Positions 11,646-23,725 of a stretch of 64,000 nucleotides of DNA are shown piece by piece. The stretch is from Morella rubra. Its lineage: Eukaryota > Streptophyta > Magnoliopsida > Fagales > Myricaceae. The notes under the pieces are model-generated. The model did no database searches and had not been told where the DNA came from. It saw only the letters and a list, made by a program, of their open reading frames with translations. Numbering within the stretch: the stretch's first letter is position 1; each line of letters starts with the position of its first letter. The translations under genes and the position numbers were made by a program. The DNA lies in the NCBI GenBank assembly GCA_003952965.2, contig CM025849.1, forward strand, positions 18,253,568-18,317,567, written 5' to 3'.

Positions 11646-14600
11646 AACATTTCTTTTCAAAAACAATTGAGATGACATGGCATTCAACTCGTTAATTACT
11701 AATTCGTTCTACAAGAGGGTTCGCAAAGTGACATTTTGCTTTGATCAGGTCACATGCATCACTGTTGCTCACCAAAACAAAAAAAAGTCACATGTATCAT
11801 CACTGTCACCAAGTGATTATGAATAAAACTCTAAACCAAGTCCAATCCATTGCTGATTATAATTTATGATTACTATTCATAATGTGGATAAGGTGGACTT
11901 ATCCAATGGAAGAGGCTCAATTAGAGGCGATTAAAAGTGATGTAGGTGCCGATTTTGACATAATTGGCATCGGCACCAGTTGGCTACAAAATTGGTCATT
12001 GCCAGTCAAAATTACCGTATAACCTTTAAAATACTTTAAAAAAAAACCACTTTGCAGCTCCTTAACAAAATAAATCATAGCCAACTCAAGTCCCAAATCC
12101 ACACGCCACAGCATCACAACAACTCCTCCTCCTCATTTTTCAGAGAAAATCATCATAGAAGTGCCATTGCAGAAGAAATCTATGAAAATAAAAAACTCAT
12201 CACTTACAATACCATTGCAAACGAATGAGAGAGCCATTAGCGACTCAACCGAGAGAGGGAGAGCTGTCGGCCAAGAGAGGAATTGAGTGAGTAGAGAGAG
12301 AAGGGGGTAGGGCTAAGGAGAGAGAGAGGGGCTGGATGAGCAACCAGAGTTAGGGTTTAAACAACATAACCCAAACGACTTTGTTCCCTTTAAGTGGAGA
12401 ACGGGGTCATTTTTATTTTTTTTTAAAAAGCTTCCAATGGTGTGGATTGTTTGCCGGATTAGCGGGCAGTCATCGGTAACCGCACTGTTAATCTATTTAA
12501 ATGCACACCGGCACTGGTACCATTTCATTTGCACAGCCCTAGCCTCAATTCAAAATTACTAAGAAGTCCATTAAACCTCAAGAGTTGAGTCTCGGACAAT
12601 GGAGAGGAGTAATTAACTATAAAAGATCTGACTGTATGTTATCCCCCATTCATCATTCGCATCTCAAGTTTATGATTTGATCGCATAAAAATCTTTCCGC
12701 CCTATTCATTGATAAATTTTGTAGCTGACATATTATTATAGATATTTTACATCGATCTGATCCTTATCGTTATTTTAGACCTATGGGACGATTTATCGTT
12801 TATTTTTTGTCAAAAAAATACGTGGCAGATAGACAATTAACACGTCCCCGGCCGGCCCATGGTCCCCCATTAAGAGAAAGTGAGCAAGCAGCAGTACTGC
12901 ATGTAGTCGATAGGTCAAGTGCCATGAACCCACTTGTACTCCTCGTGAAGACATGGGAACTGTGAAAGAAATCGAGTGCAAAATATGTCCCGAGCACCAT
13001 AAGCTCCCACCACATCAGGAAAACGAATAGCCCCCCGGCCCCTTAGGCCTGCCCCTAAATTGACGACAGCTCGCAACTCCCTTGCAGCGATGAGAACAAC
13101 ATATATAGCTTCCTTTTTGGCATCACAGAACGACTACACATGAGGGAAAGGAAAACACGGCAAAAAGAACAATCCAGCCTTGACGGTAGCCCATGCTAGA
13201 CGACGTCGCCCTGTAATGTCACTACAGAAACCCTAGTAGGCTCTTTTGTATGCAGTAATAAATTTCAGCAAAAAAAAAAGTGTGCAGTAATAAATCTCTT
13301 TAAGCTTTCCTACCCTACTTCCAAGACACACTCCCAACTTGCTTTTCCTTTGTGGTTTTGGAGGTCGCTTTCTGCGTCTTTCTGCACCCGACTTTCCTTG
13401 AAATAACGCAACTGCCACTACGTGTTTGGATTATCCCCACTGACTAAACTGCCCTCTACGTGCACCAACATGTTAGTTCATGAAGACCCTAATATCGTAT
13501 GGATCTTTGGAAGTCGTCTTCAATGCGTAGCTAAGGGCGATACGGTTGGTTTTGGCGGGACTAATACTTTTATAATTTATTAAATTTTAATTCCAAAAGA
13601 AATAGACACATTGAAGTATAATATTGAATATTATCAATATTAATTATCAGATATATTTGTCTAATTAATGAATATATTCTGCCTCCTTTCTCAAATGAAT
13701 TAATCCTTTTACTATTTCTCATCTGACTAGCTCCTTAAACTCTCTTTCCTCTGTTTTTTATGTTCAGTTGAAATTCTTACATACAAAGAAACATTCTTCC
13801 TCTAAATTGTGGGAATTCCTCACAGTGATCCCAGCCAGCTTGTTAGTATATTTTTGTACTTTTAAAAACTTGTTGTATAATCAATAATTTAAATAGAAAT
13901 AATGATGTGACTAAGTGGATCATATGCCGAAAAATATGCCATATATTCAAGCCTAGATGAAATAGATCAAATCGAATCGTTTTATATTTCTCCATCAAGA
14001 TATGGGGTACTGTATTTTGAAGATTCTACATATATATTTAGATATCTATATACATAATATATAATATAATATATTTGTGGTGGCATTGTAGGTTGCAGGT
14101 AGGTAATTTTGAGGCTTAGCTAAGAAAATCATGGAACTTCCACTATGATATATTTTAATTGAAGATTCCCCTGCAGTGATCAGGTTGACCATTCATGTGC
14201 TTAATTATATGAAAGCATCTATGTAAGTGGGTCCTTCAATCTATTTAAAGAGTAATTATGCTCCTATTTTTACACCCCCCCCCCCCCCTCCACACACACA
14301 TATATAACGAATTAATTCAGATCATTTATACAGTGAATCACGTTGTAAAGTCTTTTATCGGATTCGATCGGGATCATGACCATTAGTCATGTGGAAGCTA
14401 AAAGGATGGTTACGAGGAAGAGAGAGATTATAAAAAGAAACAACCTGGAAAAGAAAAAGAGAGATCAGAAACAGAGAAACGACCAAGTTTGGAAAGTTTG
14501 GCTGTTCATGCTGCTGGACAGCTTACTTAATCGAGTATACATAGGAGAAAAGGCAGATCAAAAGCATGCAAAGTTAAAATTCATGTTTACTTTTTGACTC

Positions 14601-15800
14601 CCACTTTAATTCTTCGGGACAATAGAAAATTTTCTGCGCCATTGCCATGGTGTTTGGATACTCAACAAATAGATTACAAGATCCTCCTTTGGAGAAAGAT
14701 GGCTCGGCCAACATATACAATTGGCCCCTAATAGTCTAGCATGGGAATTTTGAGCTCCTAAATCGAGAACCAATTATAAGTAAGTCCCATAGGCCGTTAA
14801 AGGGTAACTCGATGATGCAGTGGAGCGTTCGCTCTTCAGAGTTGATTACAACATGAACTCATTTCTTGTATTGAAGATCAACAGATTAAATGGAGAATTT
14901 TATTCATTTTTTTAATCATAATAATTTTGAAATCTTATTTATTTAAGAAAGTTTAAAAACCTCGTTTATATGTTTTAAAGGACTAATCAAGTTAGAGACG
15001 ACGAGTCAACGAGCAAAAAGTTAAAAGATGTCCAACAATTATATAAAAGAAACAAAAGACAAAATTATAATTAATCATCTGTAGCTCATGGCTTCTACTG
15101 AGTGGCAGGGCAGACAAAGTCTTCGAACACTTGCACCCGTTTTGAAATTGCTCCGACTTTTATTTATTGATTTTTTCCCTTCTTCTTCTTATTGTTTTCG
15201 GCTTTGGTAATTTTAATCCATGGGCACGGGCTCTAAACTTCTTAAACTATTCCGTCGTTTACGGGGGGGAAGCGTAATTCGGGCTGCAGCCCCTTTACGG
15301 GCCCAAAAATAATGAACCAAAGGAGGGGAAGAAAGTAAAGGCATCCAGTTGTTAGCGGGTTATTGATGTGAGAAGGGCCGATCAAGAAGTTGGGTCAGTC
15401 CCTTCCAATTAAAGGCCCGAAAATTTGAACTTAGGATTTTGCTGTAAGCCCCCATTAACATTGTTAATGAAGTGTCCAGTAAATGCTGCTTATTTGTCGA
15501 TTTGGTTAATTTAGATGAGAAACGTTAAGTTTTATGTGCACATGCACATATCTACAATTTGATACACTACTAATGTAACTGATTAAATTTAATTACTTTC
15601 GTAGTAGTGTTGTGATTAAAATGCTTTAAACAATTGTTTTAGGTAGTCGAATATATATAAATATGGATTATGGATATAAAACAAATTCAATTGGAATTTC
15701 ATTAAATACAAGATGCTTACTTGATTTGTCCACACGTCTCAACAACAAATTCAAATTCAATAAAGAATAAGGAGCTGAGTTGGTGGCTGCTTGCAGCATT
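11646..15800. other. Intergenic, no gene recognised
   Basis: No frame resembles a known protein. Low-complexity pieces include a C run at about 14,274-14,287 followed by a CA/TA stretch. The stretch at 11.89-12.55 kb has a mixed GC content and may be an old repeat, but I could not assign it. Confidence 0.45.
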
Positions 15801-16363
15801 GTTTTGTTGTAAGGGTTTGTTTGGTTGTTTAAGATTTGAAATGATTTATAATAAAAAATATTCATAAAAATTAAAAGACAGATAAAAATCGTGCAAAAAT
15901 TAAAAAACAAACAAATTTTTTACAAAAATAATAAAAAAGAAATTGAAATTCTTTTATTAAAGATGGAAAAAATAAAAACTTAACAATAATTAGCAAATAT
16001 AATTATTATCAAAATTATTACAAAAAATAATAAATAAAACAATAGAGAAAATAATAAAAAATAAAAATAATTACAAAAGTGTATAAATGTTTTAACAAAT
16101 AGAAAAATACTTTTGGACATTTAATAAAATAAAAAAATAGAAAATTAATTTACAAAAATCTGAAAAAAGTTACAAAAACACAAAAAATAAATAAAATTAC
16201 AAAGAGCAAGCCAGAGAGAATGTAACTCGTCAGACCAAAATCGAGGTTAGAATTGATGGTGCTCATCGCAATTTGATGAATGTTAGTTAATTTTAATTCG
16301 GGATTTAGGCCTAGCCAGTGGTTTGAGCGTTACAATCACGGAGGAGGTCGATGTTCTTGGATC

Positions 16364-17408
16364 GATTTTTTTTTAAATTATATTTTATTAAATTAAATCA
16401 TATTATTTTATAGTTCTTATGATATTAAAAAAATAAAAATAAATAAAAAATCAGAAAAATATATAATTTCAAAAAATACGCAGAAAATGGTTTCATAAAT
16501 ATAAAAATTATAAAAATAGATATAATATCAAACTTATTAAAAGTATTCTTAAAAATAAAAATACAAGATAAAAATCGTGCAAAATTTTATAAAATAAATT
16601 TTACAAATATAATAAAAAAATTTGAATAAAATCTTGTGGAAGGTATTGAAATTTTATACGATTTAATCATATTAAAAAATTCAAGATGATGAGGAATCTT
16701 CTTAAAAATAAGAATATGATAGAGATTTTAAAATTTGATTAAAATTCATGCCCACTAACTATTGGTTAAAATTCATGTCCACTAGAGATTAAAATTCATG
16801 TCCACTAGTGATTAAAATAAGAATTTGATTAAAATTTTTGAAACAATAACTTAAAATTCGAAAAGTTTTCATGGCGGTCTAATTATAGTCCAATTTAAAT
16901 GAGGAATTGAAATTTGGTAAGGAACATTACCTCCTGTAGAAAAAACCTTAAAATAACAGTGACATGTAAGTAAGATTTAGACACAAATTATATTTTTGGC
17001 ACACAGAGGTCTATATTTGAAAACTACTACAATTAATTTCTTGACAAGAAAAAACGCAGACAAGAATCTCGGCAAATATAACGGTGTATTCCGGTGAGAA
17101 ATTTATTACATGTCCTACATAGGACAGACTCATGTCCACTAAAGATTAAAATGAGAATTTGATTAAAATTTTAATTTTTTTTGTAAATTTTTTTTTGTTT
17201 TATAAATTTTGCACTATTTTTATCTTGTATTTTTATTCTTAAGAATACTTTTAATAAGTTTGATATTTTATCTATTTTTATAATTATGAAACTATTTTCT
17301 AGTATTTTTTGAATTATATATTTTTTCTGATCTTTTATTTTTATTTTTTTAATAAATCATAATAACTATAAAATAATATTATTTAATTTAATAAAATATA
17401 AATCGTTC
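16364..17408. repeat. Long A/T-rich inverted repeat (fold-back or MITE-like), arms of about 250 bp
   Basis: The reverse complement of about 16,364-16,625 matches about 17,160-17,408 over most of its length with a few small indels. Both arms share, for example, the block around atcttgtatttttatt and tttaataagtttgatatt. The spacer of about 540 bp contains several copies of a motif like gattaaaattcatgtccact, one of them again next to the right arm. The outer sequence (15.80 kb 'gtaagggtttgtttgg' and 17.43 kb 'caaacccttacaac') also looks inverted, so the element may reach 15.8-17.5 kb. No transposase lies between the arms. Confidence 0.75.
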
Positions 17409-17517
17409 AAAATCTTAAGAAAACCATACAAACCCTTACAACAAAATAATATTTAAATCTACAAAATTGAAATTTGAATTTTAAACTCAAAACCAAAACC
17501 AAAACCAAAATTACAAC

Positions 17518-18018
17518 TCATTTCCAAACAAGCCCTAGCATATCCACTTTTGAATCATATGAATTGAAGCGGGCCATCATCTCTAGCATAGTGGCTTGCA
17601 TATTCTTATATTTCTCTCTACATATTTCCAGCTCACTTTTATATCTCTCAACTTGTTTGGTGAGATGAGTGACTTGAGACGAATGTGATGAGGGTGCTAG
17701 TTTAGGTATGGTGGACTTCCCTATCCCTCTTACATGTCCGGAGCGATGACGAAGAACTTCGTGGAACACTTGCTCAACCACTTCTTTTGAGGTTTTGTTG
17801 TAATCACTTTCTCCAAATAATGCTTTCATCATCTCCTACGCATATAACAATTCATTTTCATTCATAATTATTAGAACTAAATTAAGTTGACAAATTTGCC
17901 TATACCTTCCATCCATTGTATACTCACATATCTTTCTTTTCCTATTGTGCTAGTGAATTTGCTGTCTTTGTCGGTGTGAGATCTAAAGTAAAACTGAATT
18001 AGGTTTCCATCCTCCCCC
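17518..18018 (-). pseudogene. Fragment of plant En/Spm-type transposase (Ptta/TNPA-like family)
   Basis: The minus frame at 17,832-17,518 contains FGESDYNKTSKEVVEQVF, then HRSGHVRGIG, then a coiled-coil tail (VTHLTKQVERYKSELEICRE). The order 'RSG.VRG.G' followed by a coiled coil is the signature of the C-terminal part of the plant Ptta/En/Spm transposase family. A likely preceding exon (about 18,018-17,905, with SHTDKDSKFTSTIGKERY) ends in a GT. The phases do not join cleanly, which suggests decay or a different donor. It stands alone: no tnp2-type gene is next to it. A lone fragment next to the inverted repeat suggests a broken DNA transposon. Confidence 0.6.
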
Positions 18019-18039
18019 ATCTGCATTGGGAACACAAAA

Positions 18040-18820
18040 CTACTAGATATTAGTAGCTGCTCTTTGTGACACTTGATGATTAAAGATCAGGACATAAGGA
18101 TCTCTACTATCTTTGTACACCATCAACAGGAAATTGAGTACGTTAACAGAAAAACAGCACAGTACAGATATGAGCTTGTATGAACTAAAGTGTTTCTTTT
18201 CACCCTTTAATAATCCGAATAGTTATCTTTTGTGATTGGCTTACGAATAATCATAGGTAGTGTTGAGCTTATAGAACATAGAAATTACTTGTATGGATCT
18301 GTTGCTTCTCACATTTAACTAGTGGCCAAAAATTTGGTTGCCATAGCTACTTTTTCCTGTAGTGTTATCTCTATTGTTTGTGTACTTTACAAATGGAAAG
18401 TTACGGGTATCTATTATAAATAATATTAATGTCACTTTAACTTGTCTTTGGATTTCCAGTCACAGAACTCTTTACTATTTATAACGAGGGAATGCAATAC
18501 ACACAGTATTTACATCGACTAGATGAAATTGAGATTGCATTGTCGTGATGTGCCCCTTTGCTTCAAGGAAGGATTGGCACAAAAGGTGAGGGTGTGAGGA
18601 GGATGTTCCACACTCCAGTCCATTTTTGTAGGTAAAGGGTGGATTGTTGGACCTTTAATACTTCATGATACTGAATTCGCGTCTATCCAATTTGCTGGAT
18701 GTACTTCGTAAAAAAGGCCCTCACTGGCCCAACACAAAAAGACTTCAATTCAAGAGGCCCTACATTTTAGCCCAATACTCAACAAAGAAAATCCGTCAAA
18801 CTTAGTATAACAGGATAGCT
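18040..18820. other. Intergenic, no gene recognised
   Basis: Stops in all frames and no motifs I could assign. Confidence 0.45.
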
Positions 18821-19161
18821 GCCCATATAAATAAACTGCCGATCTCATTCTCTTTCATTGGCCTCTCTCTTAGCGTCCCTCTCTCATTTTCTCTGCAACT
18901 CTCTCGCTCTCTCTTCCTTGTGTCATCATTTTTTTTTCTTTTCTTTTTGCGAGAGATTCGATTGTGATTCAAAATTTTTTGTTTCGATTTGGTAATTTTT
19001 ATTGCAAATTGATTATTTTAGTTGGATTTTTGAGACTTTTGTTGAGGTTTTTTGACTTTACGGTAAAGGTGGTGGTAACTATCCATCGGCAAAAATGCCA
19101 CTACAAAGTGTCGGTTTCTTCTCCTAACGAAGCCAGTGATGGTGTCAATTTTTTGGACAAT
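18821..19161 (+). promoter_or_regulatory. Promoter-like region with TATA-type box and CT-rich leader
   Basis: An 'atataaata' box near 18,826 is followed by a strongly pyrimidine-rich leader (repeated ctctctc blocks, about 18,850-18,935). Downstream is a T-rich stretch typical of a plant 5' UTR intron. The CRM element inserted at 19,166/19,167, some 340 bp downstream. No protein could be read across the insertion site. Confidence 0.3.
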
Positions 19162-19166
19162 CACCC

Positions 19167-20012
19167 TGATACCGGGTTTAACCGAGGAAAGTACGGGACA
19201 CCTCGGGATGGTTGGAATGAGAGAAATGGACACCTCGGAGATAGTAATGGGGACCTCGGGAAGTGATAAGCCGGGATAGATAGATACCTCGGAATAGTAA
19301 TGAGAATCTCAGGAAGTGATAACCCGGGATAGATAGACACCTCAGGATAATAATGAGACGTCGGGATAATGTATGGGTATCTCGGAATGTTTGTGGGAAC
19401 GTCGGGAAAGCACTCAAAAATTCACTCTAACTCACACACTCGGATAGATAAGCTCACCACCCAAGTAGAACACAAAGGGATACAGAAATCACCACCCAAT
19501 GTAATCCAACACGGGATACAGAGCAAGAACTCGCCACCTATCGGAATCCACCGAAGGATAAAAGTTTGTAGAAGAAATCCTTCTTCAAAGTAGCCTAAGG
19601 CTCAAGTTGTATAAACACTCAAAATCTCCCTTTTTCCATTATAGAGAAGGGTTTAAATAGCAAAGCTTGGAACAGCCCTCCAGGCATGAGTAAATGCGAA
19701 ATACATCTTCTTTAGGAAACATAAAAGACTCTTAGGGAAATGAAAATACACTTTTAAAATCCAAAAGAACAAGCTAAAAATAGCAAACTCGTCCAAATTC
19801 ACTAGACCTCGGAATTAACTGCCAGCCTGACCTCCTTGGAGTAATTTAATCATAACTTTGTCTAGAAAACTTCAAATTGTACGCCGTTTGATGCGTAGGA
19901 AACTAGACTCGTAGAGCTTTCCAACAAGCCATAGTTCGAACATAAACCCTTCGTGAATCATTCCAGAATTTAATTTCAATCTCGACCTTCTGTGCTGACC
20001 ACACTTGTGTCA
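19167..20012 (-). repeat. 3' LTR of the CRM-like element (846 bp)
   Basis: Starts (minus strand) TGACACAAGTGTGG at 20,012 and ends GGTATCA at 19,167. The first 65 bp are repeated at 21,249-21,313 with about two differences. The integrase frame ends inside it, with its stop at about 19,976-19,978. Confidence 0.8.
19229..19380. repeat. Imperfect tandem repeats of about 60 bp inside the CRM LTR
   Basis: Repeating blocks of the form cctcgg(g)a..tagtaatg..ctcgggaagtgataa..ccgggatagatagac occur about three times with drift. They lie near the far end of the LTR. Confidence 0.65.
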
Positions 20013-21248
20013 TGCTCCCTTGGTTGGAAAAGACTCGACCTCGAGGCTAATTCTTCATCTTCTTCTTCATGATATGGGGACAGGTCAGAAATATTAAAGG
20101 TTGCTGAAACTCCATATTCCCCTGGAAGCTCAATTTTATATGCATTATCACCAATGCTTTGTAGTACTTTGAATGGACCATCTTCTCTAGGTCTAAGCTT
20201 AGCATGTCTTCCTCTCGGAAAACGTTCTTTCCTTAGATGAATCCACACCAAATCACCCTCTTTGAAAATTGCTTGCTTTTGGTGCTTGTTGGCTTGCTTC
20301 TTGTACTTCTCAGTTTGCTTGAGAATCCGATCTCGAACTTGTTCATGCAACTTCTTAATGTTCTTCACTCTTTCCTCGGCATCACCACTGAATTGATGAG
20401 TAGTAGGAAGTGGAGCCAAGTCCAAAGGACTAATAGGATTCTGACCATAGACAATCTCAAATGGACTACAACCCGTAGTTTGACTAGTGGACCGATTATA
20501 AGCAAACTCGGCTTGTGCAAAATTAAATCCCATTGATGAATATTCTTACCAACAAAACTCCGCAATAAATTTCCCAAGCTTCGATTGACAACTTCAGTTT
20601 GTCCATCGGTTTGAGGATGACAAGTTGAACTAAATTGCAGGTTAGTTCCAAGCTTCCTCCACAGAGTACGCCAAAAATGACTCATGAACTTCGTATCTCG
20701 ATCCGATGTGATAGTCTTTGAATTCCATGCAGCTTAACAACTTCTCGAAAATAGAGATCCACCATATGAGAAGCATAAAGAGTCTTGCTACAAGGAACAA
20801 AATGCGCCATCTTTGAATAGCGATCAACAACCACCATAACTGAATCTTTGTTCCTTTGAGTCTTTGGCAAACCCACAACAAAATCCATACTTACATCTTC
20901 CCAAGGTGAATTAGGAATTGGAAGTGGAGTGTATAACCTAGTATTTTGGCCATGACTCTTGGCAATGTGACAAATTCTACATCGCTCCACATGTCTCATA
21001 ACATCTCGCTCCATTTTTGGCCAATAGAAATTTTCTTTGATAAGAGAAATAGTTTTATCTCTACCAAAGTGACCAGCAAGTCCACCACCATGAGCTTCAA
21101 TGATAATGACATTCCTTAAAGAGCATTGTGGAATACACAACTGATTGCCTTTGAAAGATAACCATTTTGTAATAAAAATGAGTGATAAGGACCCTTAGAA
21201 CATTCTTCCCATGCCTTGGCAAAGTAGGGATCCTCCTTGAACAGAAAA
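19976..21248 (-). pseudogene. CRM-type integrase, frameshifted
   Basis: Read on the minus strand: a linker ([17 protein letters not shown]); the zinc-binding region with [14 protein letters not shown] and [11 protein letters not shown]; and the catalytic core with D in [14 protein letters not shown] in SDRDTKF and E in DGQTEVVNR, so all three acidic residues are present. The C-terminal domain ends in GPFKVLQSIGDNAYKIELPG and FNISDLSPYHEEEDEE. No chromodomain follows; the frame ends with a short tail inside the LTR, which fits the CRM clade. Two frameshifts, near 20,740 and near 20,540, break the core into three frames, so it is inactive. In a live element this enzyme inserts retrotransposon cDNA. 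Confidence 0.85.
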
Positions 21249-21313
21249 CCTTCGTGAATCATTCCAGACTTTAATTTCAATCTCGACCTTCTGTGCTGAC
21301 CACACCTGTGTCA
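21249..21313 (-). repeat. 65-bp remnant of the CRM 5' LTR
   Basis: It matches the start of the 3' LTR (19,948-20,012) almost exactly. It is followed in element direction not by a primer-binding site but by the integrase linker, so a deletion removed the rest of the LTR and most of the internal region. Confidence 0.85.
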
Positions 21314-21318
21314 CACCC

Positions 21319-22360
21319 ATAGGGGTGAAGGTGACTGGTGGTGGTGGGGGCAGCAAATGCCACCGTAAATGCACAGCCTTAATCCAATTTGGCAATATCC
21401 ATGCATAGCTCATGGTGGTAAGTATTTAAATTGTGGTGTATGATGTTATGTTTTTTATTTGGTTTGTAAATGTATTTTGTAATTGATAAATTTGTAGATT
21501 TGTTTTATTTTGTAATGTGTACATTTGTTTGTAATGTATGAATTTGTTTCATAACCATGATCTAAAAGAGCTCATTTAAAATAAAAGTGGTCTGTTAATG
21601 CTCATGCTGGGTTAGTGGATCACTTAAATGACCTTAATAAGAAAATAAAATGGCTAAACCTCCCCCCCCCTCCCTCCCCCAATCGGCCAATGCAAATTTT
21701 CCTGTTGAAAAATATAACCGAAATTTTTGGGTTCCGGTTGTCGTAAATAGCAGATTCCGACTAGTGCAGGATGCGGTATTGGAGGCCAAATTCGGGGCCT
21801 TGAGGCTTTAGTGGAAGTAGATAATGGAGAGGGTTTTCCGCTGCTTCCAATACTTGTATAACTGAGCCGGCCTGTGGGAGCGAGGGAGTATAGCCTTCGC
21901 ATACTTGGTAGTTGGTATAGTGAATGCATCGCATTCCATATACTTACATGGCCTCCATTAATTTTAAATACATTGCAACTAATAAGTCCAATAGAAAGTA
22001 TGTACTATAGCCAACAAGTGACGGGCATTGGCAAGTCAAAGCAATAAGATGATTTATATGACTCACATCATGCACATGGCAGATATGATTTATCTTTCAA
22101 TTCCATCTATAAAATTGATTTCATAAAATATATCATCCACGTTTATATTAATTTTACAAAATTATGTTATTTAATATCTTAAAAAGCAAGAAAGTTATTC
22201 ACAAGGTGAAGATGTTGTTCATTTCCCCCTAATGTTTGGGTGCATCAAACTTTTTCATTTTTCTTTTATTTCTGTAGAAAAAGTGTTGGAGAGAGATATG
22301 CTTTGATTGAATTTTTTTAAGTTTCTTTTGATGGAAAGAGATGATTTGATTAAATTTTTT
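21319..22360. other. Intergenic, no gene recognised
   Basis: Contains a C-rich run near 21,660-21,680 and otherwise nothing assignable. Confidence 0.45.
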
Positions 22361-23490
22361 AAGTTTATTTGCACAAATGGTTCATAGGGTAACGTTTTTA
22401 CAAAATAGTCCATAGAGTAATACTTTCGACAAATCAGTCTCTAGAGTCACATATTTAGGTAAAAATAGGTCCATCCGTTGACAGGATGTCAACACACTAA
22501 CGGTATATGCTGATTTGTAAAAGGAATGCCACGTCAGTGCGAATAACACACTAACCTCAGTCTCCCACATCCACTCAGACGCCACATTAAATTTCTCTCA
22601 CTCCACATTTACAGGTCACCCATCCCGGTCCGCATCCCCAGATCGCACCACTTAACCCCACCCCTCCCGATAGTCACACAAAAAAATCCTCAATTTTTTT
22701 CTTAACCTTCAAGAGATGAAATCACAACCGACATCCAGAGAGATGAAATCCGCACTTAACTCACTCGTCATTGCTTTTTATATTTTAATACTTTTCCCTT
22801 GGCAAATCACGACTGACATCCATAGAGATGAAATCAAGTTCAACAACACCACCGCGGTTCAACAATCTAGCAGACTTGACAATGACAAACGAATTCAAAA
22901 GAAAACTATCTAATTCTTTTATAGATATTTTTTATTCCCCGTTCCCATTGGCTGTTCCAAAAGATACATAAAAGAGCCAACAAACTGAGAGCTAAATTAC
23001 AAGTTAGAAACAAAACTTGCAACTATGAGTGGGATTCACTGTTCTGCCTTTACCAAGTGAGCAACTATGAGTTTTGAAACTGTGAACCAAGAATACGGCT
23101 AGAATGTAGAAGAGGTTGCATGAGAAACGTGTAGCATTGAAAATTTCTGAATTAGGGTTTTTTGATTGATTTCTTACCGAGTAAATTGGGGAGGGGTATC
23201 ATGGAGTGAGATGGGACTGAGTATTAGAGATATTTTGTTTTAAATGATGACATGGCTTGCTACTGTGGTGTAAATGAGGTGTGAGAGAAATCCAATGTGG
23301 CGCCCTAGTTGGATAAGGGGGATACGCATCAGTATGCTATTTGCGCTGATGTGTCATTTTTTTGGCAGGTCAGCAATTGCAGTTAGTGGTTTAACGCCTT
23401 AGGATTGGATTTCGTTAAAAGTGTTACTCCATGGATTATTTTATAAAACCATTATACTAGAGGGACCAATTGTGCAATTAAACCAATTTT
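22361..23490. mobile_element. Probable non-autonomous TIR element (MULE-like), no transposase
   Basis: The left end (about 22,371-22,445) and the reverse complement of the right end (about 23,405-23,480) align with gaps. Shared blocks include tttgcacaa.tggt and taaaataatccatggagtaa versus caaaatagtccatagagtaa. The interior holds a twice-repeated motif (gacatccagagagatgaaatc, gacatccatagagatgaaatc) but no recognisable gene. Exact ends and target duplication were not fixed. Confidence 0.45.
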
Positions 23491-23725
23491 TTATGCAATT
23501 AAAGCCAACTTTAAAGAGGTGAAAATTTTGAACCAGACATTTTTGCTATGTTTGGCTGTGAAAATTTTGGAAATGAGAATTTTTTTGAAATTATCATTTT
23601 GCCAAACATGCGTAATCCAATAAGATAGAAATATTGATATCAGGAGACTTTGGATTGGAGTCCATTACAAAATGATAGGGTTTCATGAGTATAAAATTCT
23701 GAAACAACCTACCTAATTGACTATT

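Larger units (their letters stand above)
19167..21313 (-). mobile_element. Deletion derivative of a CRM-like Ty3/gypsy chromovirus
   Basis: On the plus strand the element starts TGATACC and ends GTGTCA, and is flanked on both sides by the 5-bp sequence CACCC (19,162-19,166 and 21,314-21,318). This is a textbook target-site duplication. In minus orientation it starts with only the first 65 bp of a 5' LTR (21,313-21,249) joined directly to the linker before integrase. It continues through integrase, then the complete 3' LTR (20,012-19,167). Gag, protease, reverse transcriptase and RNase H are gone. The integrase reading frame runs into the LTR, as described for CRM-type chromoviruses. Confidence 0.85.

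Noticed and set aside
14376-14597. Lys/Arg-rich plus-strand frame
   Set aside because: Low-complexity basic composition from an A/G-rich stretch; no domain, no promoter signals.
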